Shown one piece after another: positions 53,031 to 63,106 of a stretch of DNA of 64,000 nt. How positions within the stretch are numbered: the first letter of the stretch is position 1; every line of letters begins with the position of its first letter. Source of the stretch: Laguncularia racemosa (taxonomy: Eukaryota > Streptophyta > Magnoliopsida > Myrtales > Combretaceae); the NCBI GenBank assembly GCA_037954665.1, contig JBBMOL010000198.1:806001-870000 (forward strand), read 5' to 3'. Below the pieces are notes generated by a model. The model was given only the letters and a program-made list of their open reading frames with translations. It ran no database searches and was not told the origin of the DNA. A program made the position numbers and the translations under genes.

Positions 53031-53123
53031 CTGCACAAAAACAATATTAAGAGTAATAAAAAAAATTAAGAAACCTCACAAATTTACTCGCTTACGTGTT
53101 TCACTTAAATCGCTTAACTGTTT

Positions 53124-54144
53124 TGATGTGTCTAAACACACTTAAAAGTACATCCAAAAGACTTAAGAAAAACTATCTCAAGTCAAGGAAAAATCGGATC
53201 CAAAAATGGCACTTTTCAATTGAACCCTAATGATGAAATGATGAAATTCAAACAACCAATGATATAATTAGAATACCACAATGAAAATGCCTTCTAACAA
53301 CATTCTAATTTCATGTAATCCACGCAAATGAATCCTCGATTTGACAAAAGAAAACCGTAACAAAACAATCCCTTTTCCAATAATGAAGAACACGTTATCA
53401 AGGAAATCCTCAAAGATGAATCGGATCAATTTGATAATTCCTTCAAATAAGCATAAGAATTCGTGAATAACAACAAGTAATTCTAACCAAGAACTATCTC
53501 AATTCAACCCTAGATATGACACACTAGAGAAGAAAAGAAATCATAACAAAATGAAATTGATATAACTCACAATTTCAAGATGTTGCACTCGCCACAATTT
53601 CAACTCTTGGTATTGAAATTGATAAGAGTTTGGAACCAAGGTATGAACCCTAATTCTCACGTGAAAGGAGGTGTTTAATTTGCAAAATGATAAGCCCCTC
53701 AAATCCTCTCTTAAGCAAGTATTTATACTTGCTACTTCTAGGGTTAAAAAGTGCTCAAAATTACAAGTTTGCCACTTTTAAGGTGGCTAACCCTAAATGA
53801 AACATACAAAGAAATAAAAGTGTCCTAAAACCAAAATACAACCAAAATAGTTCATAAAAGAGTAAATATATAAAGAAATGGTCCTTCATGATGTCGGTCT
53901 TCAAGAAGCTTTTGAATCAGGTTCAGTTGACAACCTTGATTCACTCAGTAATAAGGGTGTTTTTGCATCCTATAAGACTGACAAATGAACCTGCTAAAAT
54001 GCATCAAAATTATAGTGCAAAGATGTAGAAAGTGAGTTAGACTTCTCAAGGTTAGGTTTCTCTAGCAAAACCCTCATAACTAGATTCTGGAGACCCTTAG
54101 CTCAGGCCCTAGTGATAGGTCCTGGAAAAGTCTGATTTCTATCA
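53124..54144 (-). repeat. 3' LTR of the gag-less element
   Basis: In minus orientation it starts TGATAGAAATCAGACTTTTC and ends TGTTTAGACACATCA. The TATA-like palindrome is at 53715-53732. The start reads the Pol tail (GPITRA and AKGLQNLVMRVLL). Confidence 0.92.
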
Positions 54145-54440
54145 TCTCCTCGGGTTTTTGGAAGATTTGCCCTCAAATCTGATGGATCTTCGTGCAAGTC
54201 ATCTGCTAAATAAGGTGAAAGATCTGAAACATTAAAAGTGGCTGATAGTCCATAATCTCCTGGCAACTCGATGCGATAAGCATTGTTGTTGATGCGCTTT
54301 AAGACTCTGAATGGTCCGTCTGATCTAGGAGATAGCTTCTGTGACTTTTTGTGTGGAAACCTGTCCCTGCTAAGATTAATCCAGACTAAATCACCTGGAT
54401 TATAGAGATGATTTTTCCTGTGCCTGTTTCCCTAGATCCT
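54145..54440 (-). pseudogene. Integrase C-terminus of the gag-less element
   Basis: Continuing the integrase frame behind two stops, it reads NPGDLVWINLSRDRFPHKKS, SPRSDGPFRVLKRINNNAYR and GLSATFNVSDLSPYLADDL, then RANLPKTRGDD, which is encoded by the polypurine tract, and enters the LTR. Confidence 0.87.
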
Positions 54441-55529
54441 CTATTGTTCCTGGGTCTTTTGAAGGTGTTCAGTGGTCCGATCATGTATGTGTTGAATCTG
54501 TTGTGCTCGGTCAACTCCACTAAGAATTTCTTCCTTTGTCGCTGGTCCAACTATAAAATCCAATGGAATAGAAGGGTTATAGCCATAAACAACTTCAAAG
54601 GGAGACTTACTAGTTGAACTATGAGTAGACCTATTATAAGCGAACTCAACAATAGGAAGACACAAGTCCCAGTCAGTAAGGTTCTTGCCAACTGTTGCTC
54701 TGAGAAGATTCCCAAGCGTGTGGTTGACAACCTCTGTTTTTGCGTCAGTCTGGGGATGGCAAGAGGTACTGTACATCAGTTTAGTACCCAGTCTTCTCCA
54801 TAGTGTTTTCCAAAAGAAACTAAGGAACTTAGTATCTCTGTCTGACACTATGCTGTGTGGAACTCCATGTAATTTGACAATTTCCTGCACAAAAAGATTA
54901 GCAATAAAAAGTGCATCGTCTGTTTTGTGGCATGGTACAAAACGTGACATTTTGCTGAATCGATTAACAACCACCATAATAGAGTCTTTCCCTCTTTGTG
55001 TTCTGGGTAATCCCAACACAAAATCCATGCTAATATCAGTCCAAGGTCTAGATGGTATAGGTAAAGGCCTATATTCACCCTGCACGCCTTTCCTCCCCTT
55101 GGCTCTCTTGCAAACACCACACCTCTCTAATACCCTATGGACATCCCTTATCATGCCTTTCTAGTAGAAATTCTCCCTCAATATGGCTAGAGTTCTCTTC
55201 TCACCAAAATGCCCTGACAAACCACCTGCATGTGCTTCCCTCACCAACAATTCCCTCACAGATCCAGATGGAATACAAAGTTTTCCTGATTTATAAAGAA
55301 AGCCATCTATCACACAATAACCATCATACATCCCGCCTCCAAGACACCTCTCCATGACAAATTTGAATTCCTTATCACATACATATTGTTCCTTCAACAG
55401 TTCGAAACCCAATAATTTTGATTGAAGAGAAGTGATTAGTACATACCGTCGTGATAAAGCATTAGCAACAATATTTTGATTGCCCTTTTTGTACTTAATC
55501 ACATAAGCAAAACCCTCCAGAAATTCCAC
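54441..55529 (-). pseudogene. Integrase of the gag-less element
   Basis: The zinc-binding domain reads REAHAGGLSGHFGEKRTL and LERCGVCKRAKG; the catalytic core reads DISMDFVLGLPRTQRGKDS, SIVSDRDTKFLSFFWKTLW and CHPQTDAKTEVVNHTL, so D, D, E are present. One in-frame TAG near 55161 replaces the tryptophan of the HFYW-type motif and another stop ends it at 54441. The frame is otherwise undisturbed. Confidence 0.92.
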
Positions 55530-56087
55530 CTACTTAGCCTGGTGCTTAGACAAATTATGTTGACCCCTGAAATGTTTCAAAGATTCATGATCTGTATAAA
55601 TAATAAACTCCTTTGGGAGGAGATAATGCTGCCACGTCATGAGAGCCCTAACTAAGGAATAAAATTCCTTATCATATATAGAATAGTTCAAAGTTGCTCC
55701 ACTCAACTTTTCACTAAAATATGCTATAGGCCTCTTCTCCTGCATTAATACAGCACCAATTCCAATCCCTGAAGCATCACATTCCAATTAAAAAATTTTG
55801 TCAAAATCAGGTAAGATCAGTAATGGGGCACAAGTGAGTTTTTCTTTAATCTCTTCGAAACTCCTCTGGGCCTTTTCACTCCAGATGAAAGGAACGCTCT
55901 TCTTAGTCAGTTCTGTGAGAGGGCTGACAATGCTACTGAAATTTTGGACAAAGCGTCTATAAAAAGATGCAAGCCCATGAAAACTTTTTACCTCAGTAAC
56001 TGAAGTGGGTGTTGGCCATTCCTTAACTGCCCTCACTTTCTCCTCATCCATCTTAACTCCTGCACTTGACACAACAAAACCCAAAAA
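55530..56087 (-). pseudogene. RT connection and RNase H of the gag-less element
   Basis: It reads FLGFVVSSAGVKMDEEKVRA, KSFHGLASFYRRFVQNFSS, then RNase H with ECDASGIGIGAVLMQE, IYDKEFYSLVRALMTWQHYL and YTDHESLKHFRGQHN. In-frame stops are at 55788-55790 (TAA) and 55530-55532 (TAG, replacing tryptophan before VEFLE). At 56088 it is cut by the nested element and continues at 59868. Confidence 0.92.
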
Positions 56088-56092
56088 TGTTA

Positions 56093-56994
56093 TGATGGGA
56101 ATCAAAATCCGACAAGACCTATCATTAGGACAAAAATTGAAGGATTTCAAATCTTGGCAATGAGGGCCCATTTCAAGCAAATCAACCTCGGAATAAATTA
56201 TTATCTAACCTCTTTTATCTTATTCATGAATTGTATATTCCAACAGGTATGCTTATTTGGTTTCACAAGGCGATGGATAAACTCACTAAGACTCAGCTTG
56301 TGGGTTATCTATGGACCGACCTGAACTGGCGATGAGTTGAACCGACGGATTCCATCATGAAGCTAGCCTGCCGAAGATTATTTTCTTTACTTGTAATTTA
56401 TGTTTGAACCATTTATTTTGTAAGCTTTATGGGACATTTTATTTGGTTGTATTTTACCTTTAGGACCGACCACCCTATAGTGGCATAGTTGTGATTTTTT
56501 AGTCATTCTAACCCTAAAGGGTGCAATTATAAATACTTGCAAATTAGGGTTTTTGAGGAGCTTTTTGAACATTTGAGAAAATACACCCCCTTTGCCGTGA
56601 GAGAGAGTGACTCTTTCAAGCATTTGCTCTTATCAATTTCCTTAGTGAAATTGTGGCGAGTTGACTTGGATTTGTTGTGTGTTATATCAACAAATTACAA
56701 GTTGATCCTAATTCCAAACTAGTGAGTCATATCTGGTGAGGATTTAGTTATTTTATGTACTTTTGTTCTTATGAAATTAGGGTTCTAATTTCGAAATTTG
56801 AAAGCACCTTTGAATTGAATTTGAATACCATTTCGTTTTCCATTCTAACAATCGTCATTTGATATATTGTAATTCATCACAATTTCGGAATTTCATTTGG
56901 AATATTGAGGTATTTCCCTTCTTGTGGCGTGATACTTCATAGCCATTTCTCCCTTCAATTTGATTGTGCTTGAATCCCCCTTTTAGGCACATCA
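56093..56994 (+). repeat. 5' LTR of the second short element
   Basis: It starts TGATGGGAATCAAAATCCG and ends CTTTTAGGCACATCA. The TATA-like palindrome, with one mismatch, is at 56523-56540. The primer site TGGTATCAGAGC follows at 57000-57011. Confidence 0.93.
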
Positions 56995-57011
56995 TAATTT
57001 GGTATCAGAGC

Positions 57012-58258
57012 TTAAGGTTAAGAGGAGGGATTGTTGAATTTGAGATTTTTGATCCTTATATTGTTATCTTCCTATTGCCGTGAGTTGCTTATGGTTAAGA
57101 GGAGGAATTGTTGCAATTAGGATTGTCCTTTGTTTCCATCTTGCCGTAAGTTAATTGAAGGTATATGAGAAGGGTTTTGTTGATTGAAGTTTTGGGAATT
57201 GAAAGTTTTTGGTATTACCTTTGTGAACCGAATTGCAAGGGAGTGGAAATTCGGATCAAGTGAATGTATTTTTTTGTTGTTGTTACCTTGATGTTTACGT
57301 GATTGATCCTTGTTGAAATTGAGGATTAATTGAATTGTTTGTATTGGTACTAATTGGCGTGAGTATCTTACTTGGGAAGTTGAAACTTGTTGTTGTAGAA
57401 GTGGACATCTTGTTGTAATTTTTTGTCTTGACTTCACCATGAAGGAGAGGAAGGTAGTGCAAATTGTGTAGGAAGGGAATTGTGTTTGTTTTTGCATTGT
57501 TGAATTCAGAATTGTGGAGGATATTTGCAATTTTCCAGATTTGATTAGTGTGTAAGAAAGGAAGTTATTTGATTTCAAAACAAGCATTAAGAGTGAAGGA
57601 GTTAATTGTGCTTGTTTGAATTTGAAAATTTGCATCTTACCAAATGTGGAGGAGTTGCAATTAGTAAAGTGAATTGATTTTCAAATTTAAATGCTGCCTT
57701 CTTATGTTTATTTCGGTTGAAGAATGTTATACAAGTGGAGAAATGCACCGTGATTGAGTAGGAGCATATATGGTGTTGTGTTGTGCAAATTGGAAGTGAA
57801 AGTGTATAATTTCCAGATTTGAATTGTGTGGAAGAAAAGGAAACAATTTGAATTGAAACACATCCATTTACTTCAAGTAGTTAAGAGTGGTATTGATTAT
57901 ATTTCATTTGAATTTGAAATTGATTCTTACCATTTGTGGCAAAGTTGCATTAAGGTTGTCACTTGTGAATTTGTTGCCGTGTATGTATGTAAGTTGCGGT
58001 GGAAGTGGAGTGTATAGTTGTTGTTGCCGTTTCTTGTTGTTGTTGCCATTTAAAGGAGCATTTTAGTTAGTTTTGTTTATTGCTACCGTGGAAGTGAAGA
58101 GTTGCAACATATTATTGTTGCGTGAATTTATTGTGTTGTATGTAAAGTGTATAAGTGGCGGAGTGAGTTGGTTTTTGGTGTGAATTGTTTTTGTGAAGCA
58201 AGTGTGCTACAATTACTAGACATTACATTGGTACATCAAATAGATTGCATCCACAAAA
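57012..58258 (+). other. Leader of the second short element
   Basis: No supported coding sequence is seen; the minus-strand open frame here is low-complexity. Several TTGTTGTTG stretches and the end part correspond to the leader of 20713-25026. Confidence 0.6.
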
Positions 58259-59111
58259 ATGTCTATTAATAGTGTGAGTGGAGGAATGAGTGATGTAGCA
58301 TATAGTCGAATTGGTGGAGGTCAGGGTTCTAATGTTGCAGGTGGGAGGACTATGATGAACAACTTCGGGACCTTAGAAAACTTGTTACTACATTAGCAAC
58401 AAGGATTGATAGGATGACATTGCCACCACCACCAGTGGTACACCTTCAGGAGCCACCTAGAGCAAAGGGAGATTATCATGCTCTTAGAGAAGATAGAGTT
58501 GGTAATTTTGGACTTAAACCATTCCCAGAAATGGAATTTAGACCACCTAGAGGCTCAGAGTGTGCAGAGCTACAAATGCCTTCACTTGAAGATAAGGGTT
58601 CCACAGATGAAAGATGTCAAACACCACTGTGCCAACCTTCAGAGGTTTCTGAAGGTAATGATCAGTTGGACCAATTGTTAGAAGACTCTAGGGATCAGCA
58701 TAACAGGGATGAGTCAGAGGAAACAAACTCGTTGGAAAGTGTTGAGATAGAGGAAACATCAGTCGATAATGAGTCCTTGTTTTTGTTACAGGAGAGATAC
58801 ATCCTAGAGATGGAGGAAAGAAAACAATCATCTACTATAGTATTTCAGATATTGGGATTCTGTAGAGATACTCCTTCAGATGGATTACTTTTGGGAACAG
58901 AGTCTCTGCTGCATTTGAACTGCAAGATTTGAGGTCAAATCTTTTTGAGGTCCAAGGAGATGATGGGAATCAAAATCCGACAAGACCTATCATTAGGACA
59001 AAAATTGAAGGATTTCAAATCTTGGCAATGAGGGCCCATTTCAAGCAAATCAACCTCGGAATAAATTATTATCTAACCTCTTTTATCTTATTCATGAATT
59101 GTATATTCTAA
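58259..59111 (+). pseudogene. Hybrid ORF of the second short element, frameshifted
   Basis: ATG 58259 opens MSINSVSGG. After a frameshift near 58355 the long part 58414-58932 reads MTLPPPPVVHLQEPPR, EFRPPRGSECAELQMPSL, one acidic repeat (QTPLCQPSEVSEGNDQLDQ) and the conserved block RYILEMEERKQS with VFQILGFCRDT and SDGLL. A second frameshift near 58890 precedes the Pol-like tail (RSNLFEVQGDD, TRPIIR), which crosses the polypurine tract into the LTR and stops at 59111. Compared with 21521-22639 it has one acidic repeat instead of three. Confidence 0.82.
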
Positions 59112-59862
59112 TAGGTATGCTTATTTGGTTTCACAAGGCGATGGATAAACTCACTAAGACTCAGCTTGTGGGTTATCTATGGACCGACCTGAACCGGCGA
59201 TGAGTTGAACCGACGGATTCCATCATGAAGCTAGCTTGCCGAAGATTATTTTCTTTACTTGTAATTTATGTTTGAACCATTTATTTTGTAAGCTTTATGG
59301 GACATTTTATTTGGTTGTATTTTACCTTTAGGACCGGCCACCCTATAGTGGCATAGTTGTGATTTTTTAGTCATTCTAACCCTAAAGGGTGCAAGTATAA
59401 ATACTTGCAAATTAGGGTTTTTGAGGAGCTTTTTGAACATTTGAGAAAATACACCCCCTTTGCCGTGAGAGAGAGTGACTCTTTCAAGCATTTGCTCTTA
59501 TCAATTTCCTTAGTGAAATTGTGGCGAGTTGACTTGGATTTGTTGTGTGTTATATCAACAAATTACAAGTTGATCCTAATTCCAAACTAGTGAGTCATAT
59601 CTGGTGAGGATTTAGTTATTTTATGTACTTTTGTTCTTATGAAATTAGGGTTCTAATTTCGAAATTTGAAAGCACCTTTGAATTGAATTTGAATACCATT
59701 TCGTTTTCCATTCTAGCAATCGTCATTTGATATATTGTAATTCATCACAATTTCGGAATTTCATTTGGAATATTGAGGTATTTCCCTTCTTGTGGCGTGA
59801 TACTTCATAGCCATTTCTCCCTTTAATTTGATTGTGCTTGAATCCCCCTTTTAGGCACATCA
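58961..59862 (+). repeat. 3' LTR of the second short element
   Basis: 902 bases, nearly identical to 56093-56994. The TATA-like palindrome is perfect at 59391-59408. TGTTA follows. Confidence 0.94.
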
Positions 59863-59867
59863 TGTTA

Positions 59868-60717
59868 CCTCAGTTTGACAAAAGGAACACTTCTGAAAAT
59901 TCGCAAATAACTGTTGTGCCTTCAATACTGAGAATACTGCCCGAAGATGCTCCACATGTTGTTTTAGGTCTTTGCTGTAAATCAGAATATCATCAAAATA
60001 AACCACAACAAATTTTCCTAAGAACTCCTTCAATACATGGTTCATCAATCTCATAAAATTACTAGGAGCATTACTCAAACCGAAGGGCATAACCAACCAT
60101 TCGTAAAGTCCATGACGTGTTTTAAAAGTGGTCTTCCATTCATCCCCTTCCCTCATCCGAATCTGGTGATATCCGCTTTTAAGATCAACTTTGGAGAAAA
60201 TCTGTGAACCATACAACTCATCCAACATATCATCAAGTCTAGGAATAGGATACCTGTATTTAATGGTGATTTTGTTGATGGCTCTGCTATCAATGCACAT
60301 TCTCCAAGTTCCATCCTTCTTGGAAACAAGAAGGGCGGGAACAACGCATGGGCTGAGACTCTCTCTAACAAACCCTCGTTCCACCAATTCATCTACCTGA
60401 CGTTTCAATTCCTTAGCCTCCTTAGGATTCATGCGATATGCGGGTCGGTTTGGTAACACTGAACCGGGCATAAGATCAATGGCATGCTCTATCCCTCTCA
60501 AGGGTGGTAATCCTGCTGGCAAATCATCAGGAAAAATGTCAGTATACTCATTTAATACCTGAGAAACTGCTGGAGGTAGAGGCTGTGATTCCCGTAGCCC
60601 TAAGACAAATCTCAATTGAAGCAAGTATGTTGGAGCCTCCTCTGTGATTAATCTCTCCATCTCACCCTGTCCCATCAACAATACCTTTTTCCCCTCAGAA
60701 ACGTTATTTTGAATCAA
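59868..60717 (-). pseudogene. Reverse transcriptase of the gag-less element
   Basis: This open stretch of 283 codons reads YTDIFPDDLPAGLPPLRGIE, PNRPAYRMNPKEAKELKRQV, VPALLVSKKDGTWRMCIDS, IFSKVDLKSGYHQIRMREGD, VMPFGLSNAPSNFMRLMNHV and FVVVYFDDILIYSKDL with the catalytic aspartates. It is in the same frame as the protease to the right and, allowing for the nested element, the RNase H to the left. Confidence 0.93.
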
Positions 60718-60747
60718 AACCTTCTTAGCCTCTGATGGTCGATTAAT

Positions 60748-61236
60748 CTATTGCTGGACATTATGGACCTCTGAAGGTGGCATAGGATTCGGAATAATTC
60801 GCTTGCCCTCCTTTTGAAACATATATGTATTTCTGAAGCCATCATATAAGACCTTCCTATCATATAACCAAGGTCTGCCAAGCAAAATATGAGATGCACA
60901 CATGGGCAAGATATCACACTCAATTTCATCACAATACTTGTCCCCTATACTGAAGGGTACCCTAGCTCTTTGGGTAACATACAAACTCCCTTGATCGTTA
61001 AGCCAATGTAGTTTATAAGGTTTAGGATGTGGAATAGTTGAAAGCTTTAGCTTCGATACCAACGATGCAGCTACTACATTAGTACAACTACCACCATCTA
61101 TTATTAGGACACACAAATTTCCTTGTATCCTACAAGAAGTGTGGAACAAATTTTCCCTTTGTTCTTCCTCCTTACTAGCAAGTGTACTTAATGAGCGTCG
61201 CAATACATTAGCATATTGAAGCATTTCACTAGACAT
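60748..61236 (-). CDS. Gag-less pol start and protease
   Basis: From ATG 61236 (MSSEMLQYANVLRRSL) the frame enters the linker EEEQRENLFHTSCRIQ and the protease LCVLIIDGGSCTNVVAASLV, PKPYKLHWLNDQGSLYVTQR, CDILPMCASHILLGRPW and GFRNTYMFQKEGKRIIP. It ends SEVHNVQQ and TAG, after which the frame continues open into RT. The start codon and the point of gag loss are the same as at 38907, so the loss was inherited through transposition. An upstream ATG at 61293 is in frame but belongs to the leader. Confidence 0.87.
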   Translation of the reverse strand: MSSEMLQYANVLRRSLSTLASKEEEQRENLFHTSCRIQGNLCVLIIDGGSCTNVVAASLVSKLKLSTIPHPKPYKLHWLNDQGSLYVTQRARVPFSIGDKYCDEIECDILPMCASHILLGRPWLYDRKVLYDGFRNTYMFQKEGKRIIPNPMPPSEVHNVQQ

Positions 61237-62018
61237 TGTGAAATTCAACTCAATCAACATGTAAACAATATTCCCCACTCCTTTTAAGATCACGGTGTAA
61301 CAATTTTAATTTCCACAAGTTCACTCTACGGCAACACACAAGCAACAACTAGAATTAAGATGTATCACTTCCACGGCAACAACAAGATGAATATTGATTA
61401 CAAGTAGTCTTCAACTTCCATGGCAAATAATGAAGACAAGAGATTAATAAGTAGCTTTCCCAAAATGAATTCCGAATCCCACTATAGGCAGCAACTTTCA
61501 ATTTGAAATTCAAATAACTTCACTTATTGCAAGCCTTCCTCAATTGGTAACAATGAATTCAAATTCAAATAGCAATCATTAACTCCCACAACTTAATTGC
61601 ATATGATTTGAATTCAAATAATTCCTTACTAATCAAACTTAATGTAATATGCAAATTGTACTTCACCAATTCAGAATTACACAATGGAATTCAAAGACAA
61701 CAAACAACACAACTCCTCACGCCACAAGCTACTTCACGGCAATAATTGGTAAGTTTCACAATTTCAAATTTTTTTTGCTAAAGTAAGTACTTCTGCTCTT
61801 CCACGTGAATTAGTGTCCACAAAGTGATATAATAACCTTCCCAAATCAACTCCAACAATCAGCAAATCAAATCCCAATCCAAAGTAATTTCGCAATCTCA
61901 AACAACAACAACAACACAATTTCGGTTTTCACTTGATCAACCCTAATTGATGATCACTTCCACGAAATTGAATACAACCAATTCCCTTCTCTCAACAAGA
62001 GCTCTGATACCAAAAAGA
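61237..62018 (-). other. Leader and primer site of the gag-less element
   Basis: The primer-binding site TGGTATCAGAGC is at 62001-62012 on the minus strand. The leader shares long stretches with that of 20713-25026 (61490-61590 and 61850-61920) and its last part with 38830-38906. No coding signal is seen. Confidence 0.75.
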
Positions 62019-63039
62019 TGATGTGCCTAAACACACTTAAAAGCACATCCAAAAGACTTAAGAAAAACTATCTCAAGTTAAGGAAAAATCGGATCAAAAA
62101 ATGGCACTTTTCAATTGAACCCTAATGATGAAATGATGAAATTTAAACAACCAATGATATAATTAGAATACCACAATGAAAATGCCTTCTAACAACACTC
62201 TAATTTCATGTAATCCACGCAAATGAATCCTCAATTTGACAAAAGAAAACCGTAACAAAACAATCCCTTTTCCAATAATGAAGAACACGTTATCAAGGAA
62301 ATCCTTAAAGATGAATCGGATCAATTTGATAATTCCTTCAAATAAGAATAAGAATTTGTGAATAACAACAAGTAATTCTGACCAAGAACTATCTCAATTC
62401 AACCCTAGATATGACACACTAGAGAAGAAAAGAAATCATAACAAAATGAAATTGATATAACTCACAATTTCAAGATGTTGCACTCGCCACAATTTCAACT
62501 CTTGGTATTGAAATTGATAAGAGTTTGGAACCAAGGTATGAACCCTAATTCTCACGTGAAAGGAGGTGTTTAATCTGCAAAATGATAAGCCCCTCAAACC
62601 CTCTCTTAAGCAAGTATTTATACTTGCTATTTCTAGAGTTAAAAAGTGCTCAAAATTACAAGTTTGCCACTTTTAAGGTGGCTAACCCTAAATGAAACTT
62701 ACAAAGAAATAAAAGTGTCCCAAAACCAAAATACAACCAAAATAGTTCATAAAAGAGTAAATATATAAAGAAATGGTCCTTCATGATGCCGGTCTTCAAG
62801 AAGCTTTCGAATCAGGTTCAATTGACAACCTTGATTCACTCAGTAATAAGGGTGTTTTTGTATCCTGTAAGACTGACAAATGAACCTGCTGAAATGCATC
62901 AAAATTATAGTGCAAAGATATAGAAAGTGAGTTAGACCTCTCAAGGTTAGGTTTGTCTAGCGAAACCCTCATAACTAGATTCTAGAGACCCTTAGCTCGA
63001 GCCCTGGTGATAGGTCCTGGAAAAGTCTGATTCCTATCA
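62019..63039 (-). repeat. 5' LTR of the gag-less element
   Basis: 1,021 bases, the partner of 53124-54144. The palindromic TATA motif is at 62610-62627. It is about as similar to the LTR at 20713-21752 in its last two thirds as family members usually are, but differs in the first 270 bases. Confidence 0.92.
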
Positions 63040-63106
63040 TGTTCTCACTAATCTTTAACCCACTCATAAATTCCTCTTTTAGGTTCTTTTGGAACTAACA
63101 ATCCAA
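63040..63106 (-). other. Leader fragment of the decayed CRM-like element
   Basis: On the minus strand TTGGATTGTTAGTTCC...AGAGG matches the leader near 13109-13150 of the CRM-like element. With 53080-53123 it forms the interrupted leader of the copy at 50665-53030. Confidence 0.6.

Larger units (their letters stand above)
56093..59862 (+). mobile_element. Second short non-autonomous element, duplication TGTTA
   Basis: A 3,770-base plus-strand element is flanked by TGTTA at 56088-56092 and 59863-59867. The LTRs (56093-56994 and 58961-59862) are both 902 bases with about eight differences, so it is recent. The interior (1,966 bases) holds a primer site at 57000, a leader, the hybrid ORF remains and a polypurine tract. 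No pol enzymes are encoded. It sits in the RT of the gag-less pol element of the same LTR superfamily, in opposite orientation. Confidence 0.94.
53124..63039 (-). mobile_element. Gag-less pol element (CRM-like), interrupted
   Basis: This minus-strand element has LTRs of equal length (1,021 bases) at 53124-54144 and 62019-63039. A near-perfect duplication, TGTTT (53119-53123) and TGTTC (63040-63044), flanks it. Without the nested element it measures about 6.1 kb. It encodes protease, RT, RNase H and integrase in one frame with several stops, but no capsid or zinc knuckle. It lies in the leader of the decayed CRM-like copy at 50665-63106. The LTRs differ at roughly 3% of positions. Confidence 0.9.

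Noticed and set aside
57117..57635. Minus-strand open frame of 172 codons in the leader of the second short element
   Set aside because: Low-complexity translation of the TTG-rich leader read backwards, not kept in the related leader at 22640-23799.
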